64,000 nt of DNA, from positions 21,428,286 to 21,492,285 of the forward strand of contig CM069603.1 in NCBI GenBank assembly GCA_035771175.1, read 5' to 3'. Shown here piece after piece: positions 25,231 to 35,114 of the stretch. This stretch comes from Paratinospora sagittata. Taxonomy: Eukaryota > Streptophyta > Magnoliopsida > Ranunculales > Menispermaceae. Position 1 is the first letter of the stretch, and each line of letters starts with the position of its first letter. The position numbers and the translations under genes were made by a program. The notes beneath the pieces are model-generated. The model saw only the letters and a program-made list of their open reading frames with translations, made no database searches and had not been told where the DNA came from.

Positions 25231-25237
25231 CAAAAGA

Positions 25238-26179
25238 ATGACCTCAAGGGAGGGAACATCTTCTACTAGCAGGGAACCAATTCCCACTAGACTAACGAAA
25301 TTGTCCAAACGAGAGGTTGTGACTATGAGGAGCATCGACAATGGCGATCTCCGCCTCCGTCCAATCCTTCATGACAAACTCGCAACACTGGATTGGTTAA
25401 ATATAACCAAAGTCGAGGGTCAAGTCTCTTACAACTTGGTTCGATCCTTCTATGAAGCCATGAATCACGTGGGACTTCACGGAGATGAGATCAGCCCTCA
25501 CTTAGAGACAACAATCAGGGGAACAACAATTCCTATCAACATCGAGATTATTGCTCGACTTTTAGAGATTCCGATTGAGGCAATAATTATTGATCCACAT
25601 GATCCCCAGACAGTTGCCGCGATCGCCGAATCTAATGAACAATTGTTCAATTCCCTCGCTAAAGAGCCATACACTCAATCAACATACACCAACCTCCCAA
25701 ACAATCATCTTAAGCCATCTCTTGCAGGCCTCGGAAAGATTGTATACGGCAACATCTTGCCAGAAAGGGGGACTAGAGGCACTATGTCAAGGGCCCAACT
25801 CCTTGTGTTGTATTGCATAGAGAAGAAAATAAAGGTCTCTCTACCACATATCATCATCCAACAAAGGTTGAGGGTGATTAAAAACCCTTTAAAGAAGGAA
25901 TTCCTCGGCTACGGAGTCTTGATCATGAAGATGTTGTACGAAGTAAACATCAACACTTTTGATAGGACTTCGAAGCAGATCACTGAACCAGTTACAACCT
26001 CATCAATCTTCAAGATATATGCCACAAGGGGAGGGGTAACTGACGAGGAAGTATTCGACATGACGTTAGGGAATGATGAAAGAATCAGAGACAAACATGG
26101 ACGTTCTCTTCGAAGAAGTCGACGCAAGATTCCTGTTAGGGAAGAACCGAATAACGGGACAAATCAAAATCCAGATTGA
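25238..26179 (+). CDS. Extra ORF upstream of gag, resembling the 'putative plant transposon protein' domain
   Basis: A 313-residue protein if read from the ATG at 25238. An in-frame ATG at 25199 would add 13 residues, but it lies before the predicted splice acceptor, so I prefer 25238. The N-terminus is Ser/Thr/Arg-rich (MTSREGTSS) and looks disordered. The middle (LVRSFYEAMNHVG, then IRGTTIPINIEIIARLLEIP) has the pattern of a plant-specific domain often annotated as putative plant transposon protein: a helix with VRxFYE, a short strand pair, then IxRLLxIP. A second conserved-looking part follows (LYCIEKKIKVSLPHIIIQQ, GYGVLIMKMLYEVN). The C-terminus is basic (RSLRRSRRK, about residues 290-300) and could bind nucleic acid or act as a nuclear signal. 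I see no protease, polymerase or envelope-like features and no membrane segment. Function is unknown. The frame is intact, unlike gag-pol. Domain assignment is by eye; a profile search is needed. Confidence 0.75.
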   Translation: MTSREGTSSTSREPIPTRLTKLSKREVVTMRSIDNGDLRLRPILHDKLATLDWLNITKVEGQVSYNLVRSFYEAMNHVGLHGDEISPHLETTIRGTTIPINIEIIARLLEIPIEAIIIDPHDPQTVAAIAESNEQLFNSLAKEPYTQSTYTNLPNNHLKPSLAGLGKIVYGNILPERGTRGTMSRAQLLVLYCIEKKIKVSLPHIIIQQRLRVIKNPLKKEFLGYGVLIMKMLYEVNINTFDRTSKQITEPVTTSSIFKIYATRGGVTDEEVFDMTLGNDERIRDKHGRSLRRSRRKIPVREEPNNGTNQNPD

Positions 26180-26965
26180 TTACTGGCATTGTAAAAAATT
26201 TTCTTTGATGTATATGAATGAAATTGTTTTGTTTAAAGACTATCTTTGGTGGGCAGACTTACAACCATTCTTTCTTTGGTATCACTAACTTTGGGGTGGT
26301 ATGGGACACAACAAAATTGGATGATACTAAATAAAATGTGGAAGTAAGAAAACCCATGACCTTGTGTGACAAGAAACATTTGGAGAAAGTTGCATTACTA
26401 ATATTATCACTAAGTTTACACGGTATGGGACGAGTAAATTTGGACGATACTATTAGTGAACTTCTATTCAGCCAATGTTTTTAGAGACCGTGTTCATACA
26501 ACTTAACTTGGTTTCCACCCTTATTACTGAATTCATGTGGTATGGGACATATGAACTTGGATAATAATTGAACAGACTAAGCGTAAGCGTATGAATGCAT
26601 AAGATTGCGATAGAACGTTAGCTCAGGCTATTTACCGAGGCAAATCTTCGAATTCTTATGACTCGTATGGATTTTCAATCAAACATATGTATGTTCACGA
26701 ACACCAAAACAACATCATTTTAAATACTTGCAAAGTTTTCTACTTATTATATAAAAATTCTAACCTTGTTTGTTTTTACACCATGGCCACACATACGAGA
26801 TATATAAGATTCTTTGATTCCTCAACAACAACTTTACACTCTACTTAGAAAAATAAGTGATTTTAATATTACAGTACTCTCGAAATTGTTGCTGAGCATA
26901 CTCCAACATTATACTTACCTACAGTTTCTTAATCTTGGTTTTCTTTTCTCCTTGCCAGTGAGAAA
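26180..26965 (+). other. Spacer between extra ORF and gag with three degenerate 120-bp repeats
   Basis: Non-coding stretch of 786 bp. The phrase GGTATGGGAC followed by AA(A/C)TTGGA(T/C)(G/A)ATA recurs near 26297, 26421 and 26538, about 120 bp apart, each preceded by a TATCACTAA- or TTACTGAA-like string. The copies are clearly diverged. The spacer ends in a long pyrimidine-rich stretch and CAG (26958), resembling an intron acceptor just before the gag ATG. Confidence 0.7.
26941..26958 (+). promoter_or_regulatory. Predicted 3' splice acceptor before gag-pol
   Basis: TTCTTTTCTCCTTGCCAG is an excellent pyrimidine tract plus CAG. It is followed by TGAGAAA and the gag ATG at 26966, only 7 nt downstream. 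Together with the similar site before the extra ORF, it suggests each ORF is reached by its own splice. Not experimentally supported here. Confidence 0.55.
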
Positions 26966-29932
26966 ATGCAAACCAGGAAGAGAGGAAGGCCACGTACTGT
27001 TCGTCCGACAGTTGAGGCACCTCCTGAGATTCAGGAACCACCGCCTCCGACAACAGCACAGGCCCAACCCACCACTGCCACTACATCTGGGCAGGCAATA
27101 CCACCCCCACCCGCACCCTTTGCCATGCCTTCAAGCATTGAAACCTTCTTCGCTGGATTTATTGAGGCAATGAAGGCCACTGTTCAAACTGCCGTTCGTG
27201 AGACTGCAGCTGGTCCGGTTGCCACGGTTCAAGTGCCTGTAAAATTAGGGTCCGAAGCTCAAACCGATCAGATTACTAAATACAAGCGGCTCCAACCTCT
27301 TACTTTCGATGGCACCATTGATCCTGATGAGGTGCAAAAGTGGCTAGATGAGTCAAAGAAGGCTCTTGATGCAATGGGAGTCGATGAGACTCGCAAAGTT
27401 CCACTAGCAACCTACCAACTTGTTGGTGCCGCAAACACATGGTGGATCACAGTGAAAGAAGACCCAAGGGTCAATATAGCCGATATGACTTGGCAACAGT
27501 TTGAGTCAATGTTTATTGATGAGTATTTTCCCAGCGCGGTGACAAAACAGAAGCGCCAGGAATTTGCTAAGTTATATCAGGGAAACATGACTGTCAGAGA
27601 ATATGCAAGAAAATTTAAAGAATTGTCAGTTTACTCTCTCTCCACAATCTCAACGGAGCGAGATAAGGCTGAGAAATTTTATAATGGTCTTCGCCATGAC
27701 ATTCGACAAGCCTTATCGATCTTAGATCTGCAGATTTACAAGGAGGTTGTTGACAAGGCCATGAGCTTTGAACAAGAGAAGCTCTTACAAGAACAGCGAA
27801 TGAATAAGGGCAAACGACCTGCCACATTTCCTCCACAAGGCTCACAACAGGGCAACAGGAAAAAGCCCTACTACAATCCAAACCCAGCCCTCCCAGCCCC
27901 GGTTTCGACGAATGCAGGCACAACACCTGCGGCTGAACCTTTTAACTCTAACCACCAGGGTTTCCGAAATCATGGTCGTGGCGGTCGTTATGGACGAGGT
28001 GGCCGTAGCAACGGCAATGGCAGAGGTGGTGGCCGCCACCACAATCAACAAGGCCAGCACAATAATCAGAATGGCCAGCAAAACCATCAGCAGTACAGGC
28101 CAACTTGTTACAACTGCGGCCAGAAGGGCCATGTGAAACATCTTTGTCCGCACCTTCAGCAACCTATTCCTGCTATTCCAGTCCAACAAGCACCACCTGC
28201 TGCTAATGCCCAACCCAGGCAGACCCAGCCGAACCAGGGTCCACGGAATCAGGGCAGAGCATATGCCATCGCTCACCAACCCCTCCCAGACAATAATGTC
28301 GTCGAAGGTACCTTTCCTTTGTTCAATACCATGGTGCATGTTTTGTTTGATTCAGGTGCTACGCATTCTTTTATATCATCAGCATTGGTAAGACATTTAG
28401 GCCTGCATCCTGAACCCACAAACATCACACTCCATGTCACATCACCATTCGGATCGGGTACTGACGTGAATTTGCAGTGCTCTCGATGTGAGCTTCGAAT
28501 GTCTGACCAGATAATATATGCCGATCTTTTTGTAATGGATTTTGAAGACTTCGACATCATCCTCGGCATGGACTGGCTGGCACCACTGAATGCAACGATC
28601 GACTGCATGAACAAGCAAGTTCAGTTAACTTTGCCTACCGGAGAGTTTGTCAAGATTCAGGGAACAAGGCAATGGATACACAAATCAACCGTTGCCCTTC
28701 TCAAGTCACAACTTCGAGCGTTGTCTCTTGGTAACGACAATGAATCACCAGCTCTGTACCCTCCCGAAGTACGAGGTGTTCCAGTCGTATCCGAATTCCC
28801 AACTGTTTTTCTTAATGACCTTCCTGGTCTACCTCCAGTTAGGGAATTCAATTTTGAGATCAACCTCATACCTGGGACAGGGCCTATCTCAATTCCACCA
28901 TACAGAATGTCAAATGTTGAACTAGTCGAATTAGACAAACAACTTAAGGAATTAGAGAGTAATGGCTTCATCCGAAAGAGTTCATCCCCCTGGGGCGCTC
29001 CAGTTCTGTTTGTTCGCAAAAAGGATGGTTCGTTACGACTTTGCATCGACTATCGCAAGTTGAATAACGTCACCATCAAGAACAGATATCCGTTGCCCAG
29101 GATTGATGACTTGTTCGACCAACTTAGAGATGCCAAATACTTCTCTAAGATTGATTTACGGTCTGGTTATCACCAACTCCGAATCCGAGAGTCCGACATT
29201 CCCACGACGGCATTCAGAACTCGGTACGGTCATTACGAATTCTTAGTTATGCCGTTCGGCCTAACAAATGCCCCTGCTGCCTTCATGGATTTGATGAATC
29301 GCATATTCAGGTTATACTTAGACCGGTTTGTCGTGGTTTTTGTCGACGACATCTTGATATATTCCTCAACCGAGGAAGACCATAAAATACATTTGAAGAT
29401 CGTCCTCCAGACCTTACAAAGACACCAACTGTATGCAAAGTTGAGTAAGTGCGAATTTTGGGCGCAGAGAGTTCAATTCCTCGGCCATGTGGTTTCAGGC
29501 AATGGCATTGAGGTCGATCCTTCTAAGGTTGAAGCAGTCTTAAACTGGAAACAGCCTACCACTGTTACTCAAATTAGGAGTTTTCTTGGTTTGGCTGGCT
29601 ATTACAGACGCTTCATTAAGGACTTCTCAAAGATTGCTGAACCTATGACCAAGCTCACTCGGAAAGACGTGCGCTTCATCTGGAATCCGGCCTGTGAAGC
29701 ATCATTTCAGGAATTGAAGAAACGCCTCACGACAGCACCTGTACTTATTACTCCAAGAAATGGAATTGGTTTTTCATTATACACCGATGCCTCTCTCCAA
29801 GGCTTAGGTGCCGTACTAATGCAAGAAGGCCAAGTTGTTGCATATGCCTCCAGGCAACTGAAGATTCATGAGGGTAATTACCCAACGCATGACTTGGAAC
29901 TTGCCGCTGTCGTATTTGCACTAAAGTTATAG
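26966..29932 (+). CDS. gag-pol: Gag-protease-RT-partial RNase H polyprotein, ended by an in-frame TAG
   Basis: 988 residues before TAG at 29930-29932. Residues 6-10 (RGRPR) resemble an AT-hook. The Gag domain covers about 105-255 (LQPLTFDG at its start). A Gly/Arg-rich RGG-like stretch at about 335-360 precedes a CCHC zinc knuckle (C381, C384, H389, C394), which binds RNA. The aspartic protease has its active site DSGA at 462-465. Reverse transcriptase runs from about 650, with catalytic FVDD at 792-795. RNase H begins near 935, with its first catalytic Asp in YTDAS (D941). The chain stops at codon 989, so later RNase H acidic residues, integrase and chromodomain lie beyond the stop in the same frame. 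Gag and pol share one frame with no frameshift, which is typical of plant chromoviruses. The ATG is chosen because a strong acceptor-like sequence ends 7 nt before it and Gag similarity starts soon after. Confidence 0.95.
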   Translation: MQTRKRGRPRTVRPTVEAPPEIQEPPPPTTAQAQPTTATTSGQAIPPPPAPFAMPSSIETFFAGFIEAMKATVQTAVRETAAGPVATVQVPVKLGSEAQTDQITKYKRLQPLTFDGTIDPDEVQKWLDESKKALDAMGVDETRKVPLATYQLVGAANTWWITVKEDPRVNIADMTWQQFESMFIDEYFPSAVTKQKRQEFAKLYQGNMTVREYARKFKELSVYSLSTISTERDKAEKFYNGLRHDIRQALSILDLQIYKEVVDKAMSFEQEKLLQEQRMNKGKRPATFPPQGSQQGNRKKPYYNPNPALPAPVSTNAGTTPAAEPFNSNHQGFRNHGRGGRYGRGGRSNGNGRGGGRHHNQQGQHNNQNGQQNHQQYRPTCYNCGQKGHVKHLCPHLQQPIPAIPVQQAPPAANAQPRQTQPNQGPRNQGRAYAIAHQPLPDNNVVEGTFPLFNTMVHVLFDSGATHSFISSALVRHLGLHPEPTNITLHVTSPFGSGTDVNLQCSRCELRMSDQIIYADLFVMDFEDFDIILGMDWLAPLNATIDCMNKQVQLTLPTGEFVKIQGTRQWIHKSTVALLKSQLRALSLGNDNESPALYPPEVRGVPVVSEFPTVFLNDLPGLPPVREFNFEINLIPGTGPISIPPYRMSNVELVELDKQLKELESNGFIRKSSSPWGAPVLFVRKKDGSLRLCIDYRKLNNVTIKNRYPLPRIDDLFDQLRDAKYFSKIDLRSGYHQLRIRESDIPTTAFRTRYGHYEFLVMPFGLTNAPAAFMDLMNRIFRLYLDRFVVVFVDDILIYSSTEEDHKIHLKIVLQTLQRHQLYAKLSKCEFWAQRVQFLGHVVSGNGIEVDPSKVEAVLNWKQPTTVTQIRSFLGLAGYYRRFIKDFSKIAEPMTKLTRKDVRFIWNPACEASFQELKKRLTTAPVLITPRNGIGFSLYTDASLQGLGAVLMQEGQVVAYASRQLKIHEGNYPTHDLELAAVVFALKL

Positions 29933-31684
29933 CGTCATTACCTATACGGTGAACGCTTTGAGGTCTTCTCGGATCACAAGAGTCTTAAGTACATATACAC
30001 TCAGCGAGACCTTAACCTCCGCCAACGACGATGGTTGGAATTCTTGAAAGATTATGACTTTCAACTCCAGTACCATCCCGGAAAGGACAATGTTGTGGCT
30101 GATGCCCTGAGTAGAAAATCTTATGTTGCTTGCACTCTTAACTACGAAATGGGAAAGTTGACTACAGAGTTGGAGAACTTTAACCTACAACTGAACATAG
30201 AGGGACCAAGACCACGACTCTCTCAATTATCAGCTACCTCTGACCTTGTTCGCAAGATTTCAGCTACTCAAGCCAATGACCCTATGTTAATGGAGAAACG
30301 AGAACTTATACTCAGCGGGCAAGACTTTCCTCATTGGTCAGTCTCTGACGACGGAGCCGTTTTCTATAAAAAACGTCTTTGTCTTCCGAACGATCCCGAG
30401 GTTCGGAAAGACGTGCTTACTGAGATGCACTGTTCGAGATATGCTATGCATCCTGGGGGTGACAAGATGTACCAGGATGTCAAGCGACAATTCTGGTTTT
30501 CTGGAATGAAGACGGCAATTGCAGACTTCGTTGCTCGATGTCTTGTTTGCCAGAAAATTAAAGCAGAACGACGACTTCCCTATGGCCTTCTCCAACCGTT
30601 ACCTATTGGAGAATGGAAATGGGAGAACATCGCAATGGATTTTGTTACCGCCTTACCTCGAAATAATAAAGGGCAAGATGCTATCTGGGTTATCATTGAC
30701 AGACTTACCAAGTCTGCACACTTCTTGCCAATAAAATTCACGGATAATCCCGCCAAACTTGCCGAACTCTATGAAAGAGAGATCGTCCGCCTTCATGGCA
30801 TACCACTCACGATCGTCTCTGATCGAGACCCTCGCTTCACATCAAACTTTTGGAAAAGCTTCCAAACTAGAATGGGTTCCAAGATCACTATGAGCACCGC
30901 CTTCCACCCTCAGACTGATGGGCAGTCAGAACGGCTTATCCAAATCTTAGAAGACATGCTACGATGCTGCATTTTGGACTTTCATGACGGATGGGCAAAG
31001 TATTTGCATCTAGCTGAGTTTGCATACAACAACAGCTACCAAACTAGTATCGGCATGGCACCATACGAGGCTCTCTATGGTCGGCCTTGCAGATCTCCGG
31101 TATGCTGGTTAGATATGGCAGACCGACCGCAGTTGGGCCCTGAACTAGTTCAAGAGACTTCTGAGAAGATCACACTCGTAAAGGAACGACTTCGTGTTGC
31201 ACAAAGTCGACACAAGAGCTATGCTGACAAACGCCGACAGCCTCTAGAATTTGATAAGGGGGACTTTGTTTTTCTGAAAGTCCAGCCCACAAGAGGTGTC
31301 AAACGCTTTGGGATCAAAGGCAAGCTCTCCCCGCGATATATCGGTCCATTTCCGATCATTGAACGTATTGGCCAACTTGCTTATCGTCTGTCCCTTCCAT
31401 CATCCATGCCTAAGGTTCATGACGTTTTTCACGTATCTATGCTTCGCAAGTATCGTCCTGATCCTTCGCATATCATCCCTTTAGTCGAGGTTCGGGTTGA
31501 GGAAGGAAATACGTACCAGGAGAAAGCAATCCAGATTTTAGATACAAAAACTCAAGAACTACGGCGCCGTAGCATACCACTTGTGAAAGTGCTCTGGGAT
31601 CACCACGGCGTAGAGGAAGCAACATGGGAACTAGAATCAACAATTAAACAAAAATACCCTGCATTATTTTCTAGCACAAACTGA
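29933..31684 (+). pseudogene. pol: Distal pol: rest of RNase H, integrase, chromodomain (downstream of TAG)
   Basis: Continues in the same frame as gag-pol with no further stop to TGA at 31682-31684. The first in-frame ATG is at 30035. Numbering through the stop codon, RNase H ends with VADALS (Asp 1046). The integrase zinc finger is H1155, H1162, C1192, C1195. The catalytic triad is D1225, D1286 and E1322, with exactly 35 residues between the last two (DD35E). A GPF motif sits at 1460-1462, and a chromodomain-like segment at about 1517-1560 holds VKVLW and ATWELE. All key integrase residues are intact, so the TAG is the only visible lesion. Without readthrough this part is not made as part of a polyprotein. 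A single-base change from a Trp codon is the simplest origin, judging from the surrounding RNase H sequence. Labelled pseudogene because it lacks its own plausible start. Confidence 0.88.
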
Positions 31685-31909
31685 TGAAGTAATACGTTGT
31701 ATTATTTTCACTTATCAATATCAGGATGAAACATTGTTTACACCTATCTTGATACATTGTTTCACTTCAATAACTACCCGATGTCTGAAAATAATATCAA
31801 TGGATAGAGTATTGCACACATGCAGTGGCCTCATTCACAGCCTGCGGCTACTTCTCAAACCGCCAACCCCCATCACTACTTGACTTGATTTCGAGGGCGA
31901 AATCCCTTT
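31685..31909 (+). other. 3' untranslated stretch between pol and the polypurine tract
   Basis: 225 bp with no ORF or repeat of note. It includes the short direct repeat GATGAAACATTGTTT / GATACATTGTTTCA around 31725-31770. Confidence 0.6.
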
Positions 31910-31922
31910 AAGGGGGGTAGAG
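31910..31922 (+). other. Polypurine tract (plus-strand primer)
   Basis: AAGGGGGGTAGAG directly abuts the 3' LTR start. A purine run at this place is the RNase H-resistant primer for plus-strand synthesis in LTR retroelements. One T interrupts the run, which is common in plant elements. Confidence 0.88.
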
Positions 31923-31941
31923 TGTAATACCCTGTATTTCA

Positions 31942-31985
<44 letters not shown>

Positions 31986-32011
31986 ACTATTTGAAATTTT
32001 TACTATTTGGG

Positions 32012-32318
32012 CAACGCCAGAACGTTCAGGCGCCTGCCAGAACGTTCAGGCGGCATGCCAGAACGTTCAGGCGCCTGCCAGAACGTTCAGGCGCCTGCCA
32101 GAACGTTCAGGCGCCATGCCAGAACGTTCAGGCGCCTGCCAGAACGTTCAGGCGGCATGCCAGAACGTTCAGGCGCCTGCCAGAACGTTCAGGCGCCTGC
32201 CAGAACGTTCAGGCGCCATGCCAGAACGTTCAGGCGCCTGCCAGAACGTTCAGGCGCCATGCCAGAACGTTCAGGCGCCTGCCAGAACGTTCAGGCGCCT
32301 GCCAGAACGTTCAGGCGC
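32012..32318 (+). repeat. U3 minisatellite, 15 units (3' LTR)
   Basis: Same unit as in the 5' LTR. Aligning the order of junction variants shows more than a simple loss of two units. The first two 5' units are absent. Units 9-10 of the 5' array lack a counterpart. Units 8-9 of the 3' array lack one too. The block has therefore been rearranged several times while the rest of the LTR changed at two bases. Confidence 0.9.
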
Positions 32319-32328
32319 ACAAAATTTC

Positions 32329-32335
32329 TATATAA
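32329..32335 (+). promoter_or_regulatory. TATA box copy in the 3' LTR
   Basis: Same TATATAA as in the 5' LTR, offset 9333 bp. If active, it would fire outward into the satellite (33447 onward) after reading through R and U5. Confidence 0.75.
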
Positions 32336-33441
32336 GGAACCCTCCTCATTCTCATTTCTCACACCAAACCAAAATCACCTTCTCTTGGGATTTTCTTCTC
32401 CTTTCCACGCCTTCTAAGTTTTTAGTTTTTGAGACTCTCTAATCGAGACTCTCGGTGCGGTGCAACAAAGTTCTGTCCGGAGGAAAGCGCCAGATCTGAA
32501 AGCGGTGCAACGAAGTTCTGTCCGGAGAAAAGCACCAGATCTGAAGGTGGGGAACGAAATATAGGTTTGCGTGTTTTATAACTTTTATTAAAGTTTACAT
32601 TCAATTATTGTTATATCTACTATTCATTTACACTGCATTATGTCAATAATGTTATGACCTGAATGTGATAACTTTGCACGTCGTGATACCGACCCTGATA
32701 AGGTTCACTAGACGTTGCCAAAGTCAGTCTAAATGTCAAGAAAGACCAGACCAGTAGACTAGACCAGTTCATGCATTGGCATCATACATATCACCACCTA
32801 GGGACGTATATGGTTTATGACTCATAGAATAGTTAGAAGCATTGCTCACTATTCATATTATTTCTCTGGAGAGGGACGTACATGTGAACCTGGCTACGCT
32901 GGGGAAGGACATGTACGTGAATCCAGAGCATTGTTCCTGAGGAGGGACGTACAGTGAGAACCTGGCTTCGCCCGGGGAAGGACACCAGTACGTGAACTCA
33001 GGCGATGTACGATCATCAAACCATTAGTACGTGACGGTGTCATGCATACATACATATTGATTGATTATGATGCTTACATGTGTATTTAAGATATTTGATA
33101 TTGAAGTATGCTTTATTAATTGTTATACTCATGCACTATTTACCCACTGAGCGCGTTAAGCTCACTCCAATATTATCAAATCTTTCACAGGAAATTAGGG
33201 TGGACTGGGTGCAGGTTATGGGGCCCACATTTTGTACCCTTTGTATGAATCATTGGGGATTTTGGGAGTATGTTCCCTTGACCTTTTATGTACAAAAATA
33301 TTCTGAATTATATGAAATCAGATTTGTACTGTGTACTGTATTTCCGCTGCGTACTCTGTTATTACCATTATGATTGTTCCAAATGCGCGCCCCGTCCGTG
33401 AGCGTACCGCCGGTTTAGGCGCGTCCGGGCGGGGTGTGACA

Positions 33442-33446
33442 CCCTT
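33442..33446. other. Target-site duplication, right copy (CCCTT)
   Basis: Matches the left copy exactly. Joining 22490-22547 to 33447-34251 gives an 863-bp monomer, the same length as the uninterrupted sisters at 16441 and 19032. Confidence 0.96.
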
Positions 33447-35114
33447 GATCAATCTCAGCACTAAAACTCTGAAAATTGCAAAGTCTTCAAAATCACTTTC
33501 GATATAGTATTTCATTTTGAAAAAAATGTTTTCTGAAAGGTTTTAATCATAATTTTAATGAGTTTTGAATTATTTAAAAGTGTTTAATCTTATATCAAAG
33601 TGGTATGAGTCAATGAAATGGTTCTTTAGTGTCAAAATATTGATTTTTCAAAAATAAGGCTATCCTGCAATTTTCACGTCTTAGACTAAAATCTTATATT
33701 TCTAACGAGAAAAATGTGGGCACTTCTGCTTGCTCAATTTTTCTATTCCTTCACAGTTTTGCCTGCTTATCTTAATTGAAATATTCTCTAGTAACACCTA
33801 GATGATTCCCATTGTCTCGCACGCCCAAAAAACTTTAGATTGAACAATGTTTTGAATTCAAATCATTTTGTAGTACTCTTGCTCTTTAACATTCAACTTC
33901 AAATTTTATAAAACACTCATTCTCTGATTTTAAAAAATACAGCACGCACGATATTTGCAAGTTAGATTGAGCTTTTCGAAGAGTTTTTCAAGAGAAGAAA
34001 GTAATGATTCTTGCCTTTGCAAAAAAAGGCTTCGAATTGAATCAAAATTGCAATCTGTCTTGATGTTCAGCTAGTTCTTCATTTTATCCCTTGTGTGCTA
34101 AGATTTGAAGAGGCTATCCATTGTTTAAAACTCTAAGTATATGAAGTTGTCTCGGTAAGATAACACATCAAAAAGGAACACATCACCTGTTTTCATCAAG
34201 AACACATCAAACAATAGCTTTCGAATTCTACAAAGATCAAGCTCGAAGAACGAAGACATATCTCATGTCTAATGCATTAGTTTGATTTCTGGTGTGTAGG
34301 ATAACCCCTCGATCAATCTCAGCACTGAAACTCTGAAAATTGCAAAGTCTTTAAAATCACTTTCGATATAGTATTTCATTTTTACAAAAATGTTTTCTGA
34401 AAGGTTTTAATCATAATTTTAATGAGTTTTCAATTATTTAAAAGTGTTTATTCTTATATCAAAGTGTTTTGAGTCAATGAAATGGTTCTTTAGTGTCAAA
34501 ATATTAATTTTTCAAAAATAAGGCTATCCAACAATTGGCACGTCTTAGACTAAAATCTGATATTTCTAACGAGAAAAATGTGGGCACTTCTGCTTGCTCG
34601 ATTTTCTATTCCTTCACAGTTTTGCCAGGTTATCTTAATTGAAATATTCTCTAGTAACACCTAGATGATTCCCATTGTCTCGCACGCCCAAAAAACTTTA
34701 GATTGAACAATGTTTTGAATTCAAAACATTTTGTAGTACTCTTGCTCTTTAACATTCAACTTCAAATTTTATAAAACACTCATTCTCTGATTTTAAAAAA
34801 TACAGCACGCACGATATTTGCAAGTTAGATTGAGCTTTTCGAAGAGTTTTTCAAGAGAAGAAAGTAATGATTCTTGCCTTTGCAAAAAAAGGCTTCGAAT
34901 TGAATCAAAATTGCAATCTGTCTTGATGTTCAGCTAGTTCTTCATTTTATCCCTTGTGTGCTAAGATTTGAAGAGGCTATCCATTGTTTAAAACTCTAAG
35001 TATATGAAGTTGTCTCGGTAAGATAACACATCAAAAAGGAACACATCACCTGTTTTCATCAAGAACACATCAAACAATAGCTTTCGAATTCTACAAAGAT
35101 CAAGCTCGAAGAAC

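Larger units (their letters stand above)
24125..25237 (+). other. AT-rich untranslated leader between PBS and first ORF
   Basis: About 1.1 kb with no coding potential. It begins with a donor-like GAG|GTACGT at 24267-24275, then a block of A-runs separated by TTTATTTTTCGAAAA-type spacers (24279-24600), then a 218-bp-period tandem duplication (24746-25187). It ends in TTCCTTTCAG at 25221-25230, an intron-acceptor-like sequence 7 nt before the ATG at 25238. The strong AT bias fits a plant intron. The packaging signal would be expected in or near this region but cannot be recognised by eye. Confidence 0.7.
22548..33441 (+). mobile_element. Ty3/gypsy LTR retrotransposon, chromovirus (probably Tekay/Del lineage), near-intact
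   Basis: A 10,894-bp element runs from TGTAATACCC to GGGTGTGACA, with long direct LTRs, a tRNA-iMet-type primer site, a polypurine tract and a perfect 5-bp target duplication. Domain order is Gag, CCHC knuckle, aspartic protease, reverse transcriptase, RNase H, HHCC/DD35E integrase, GPF module and chromodomain, all in one frame. That order defines Ty3/gypsy, and the C-terminal chromodomain marks a chromovirus. The Tekay/Del assignment is inferred from the iMet primer site, long LTRs and overall look of the C-terminus; no phylogeny was run. Two features are unusual: an extra sense ORF upstream of gag, and an in-frame stop inside RNase H. The two LTRs are almost identical, so insertion was recent. 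The element lies in monomer 27 of the satellite and has the same orientation as the array numbering. Confidence 0.96.
31923..33441 (+). repeat. 3' LTR (1519 bp)
   Basis: Direct copy of the 5' LTR, directly after the polypurine tract. It has 40 A in the homopolymer and 15 U3 repeat units. All downstream sequence, including the TATA box, 45-bp duplication and hairpins, matches the 5' LTR at an offset of 9333 bp, apart from the T/C difference at 33319. Confidence 0.97.

Noticed and set aside
26073..26288. 71-codon ORF overlapping the end of the extra ORF, and the 119-codon ORF at 26814-27173
   Set aside because: Both are out of frame with the supported ORFs, overlap them, and lack recognisable features.
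27842..28339. Minus-strand ORFs within gag-pol (27615-27926, 27842-28339, 28273-28614, 28657-29046, 30338-30595) and the short out-of-frame plus-strand ORFs
   Set aside because: They are shadows of the real gag-pol frame, with low-complexity or unrecognisable translations.
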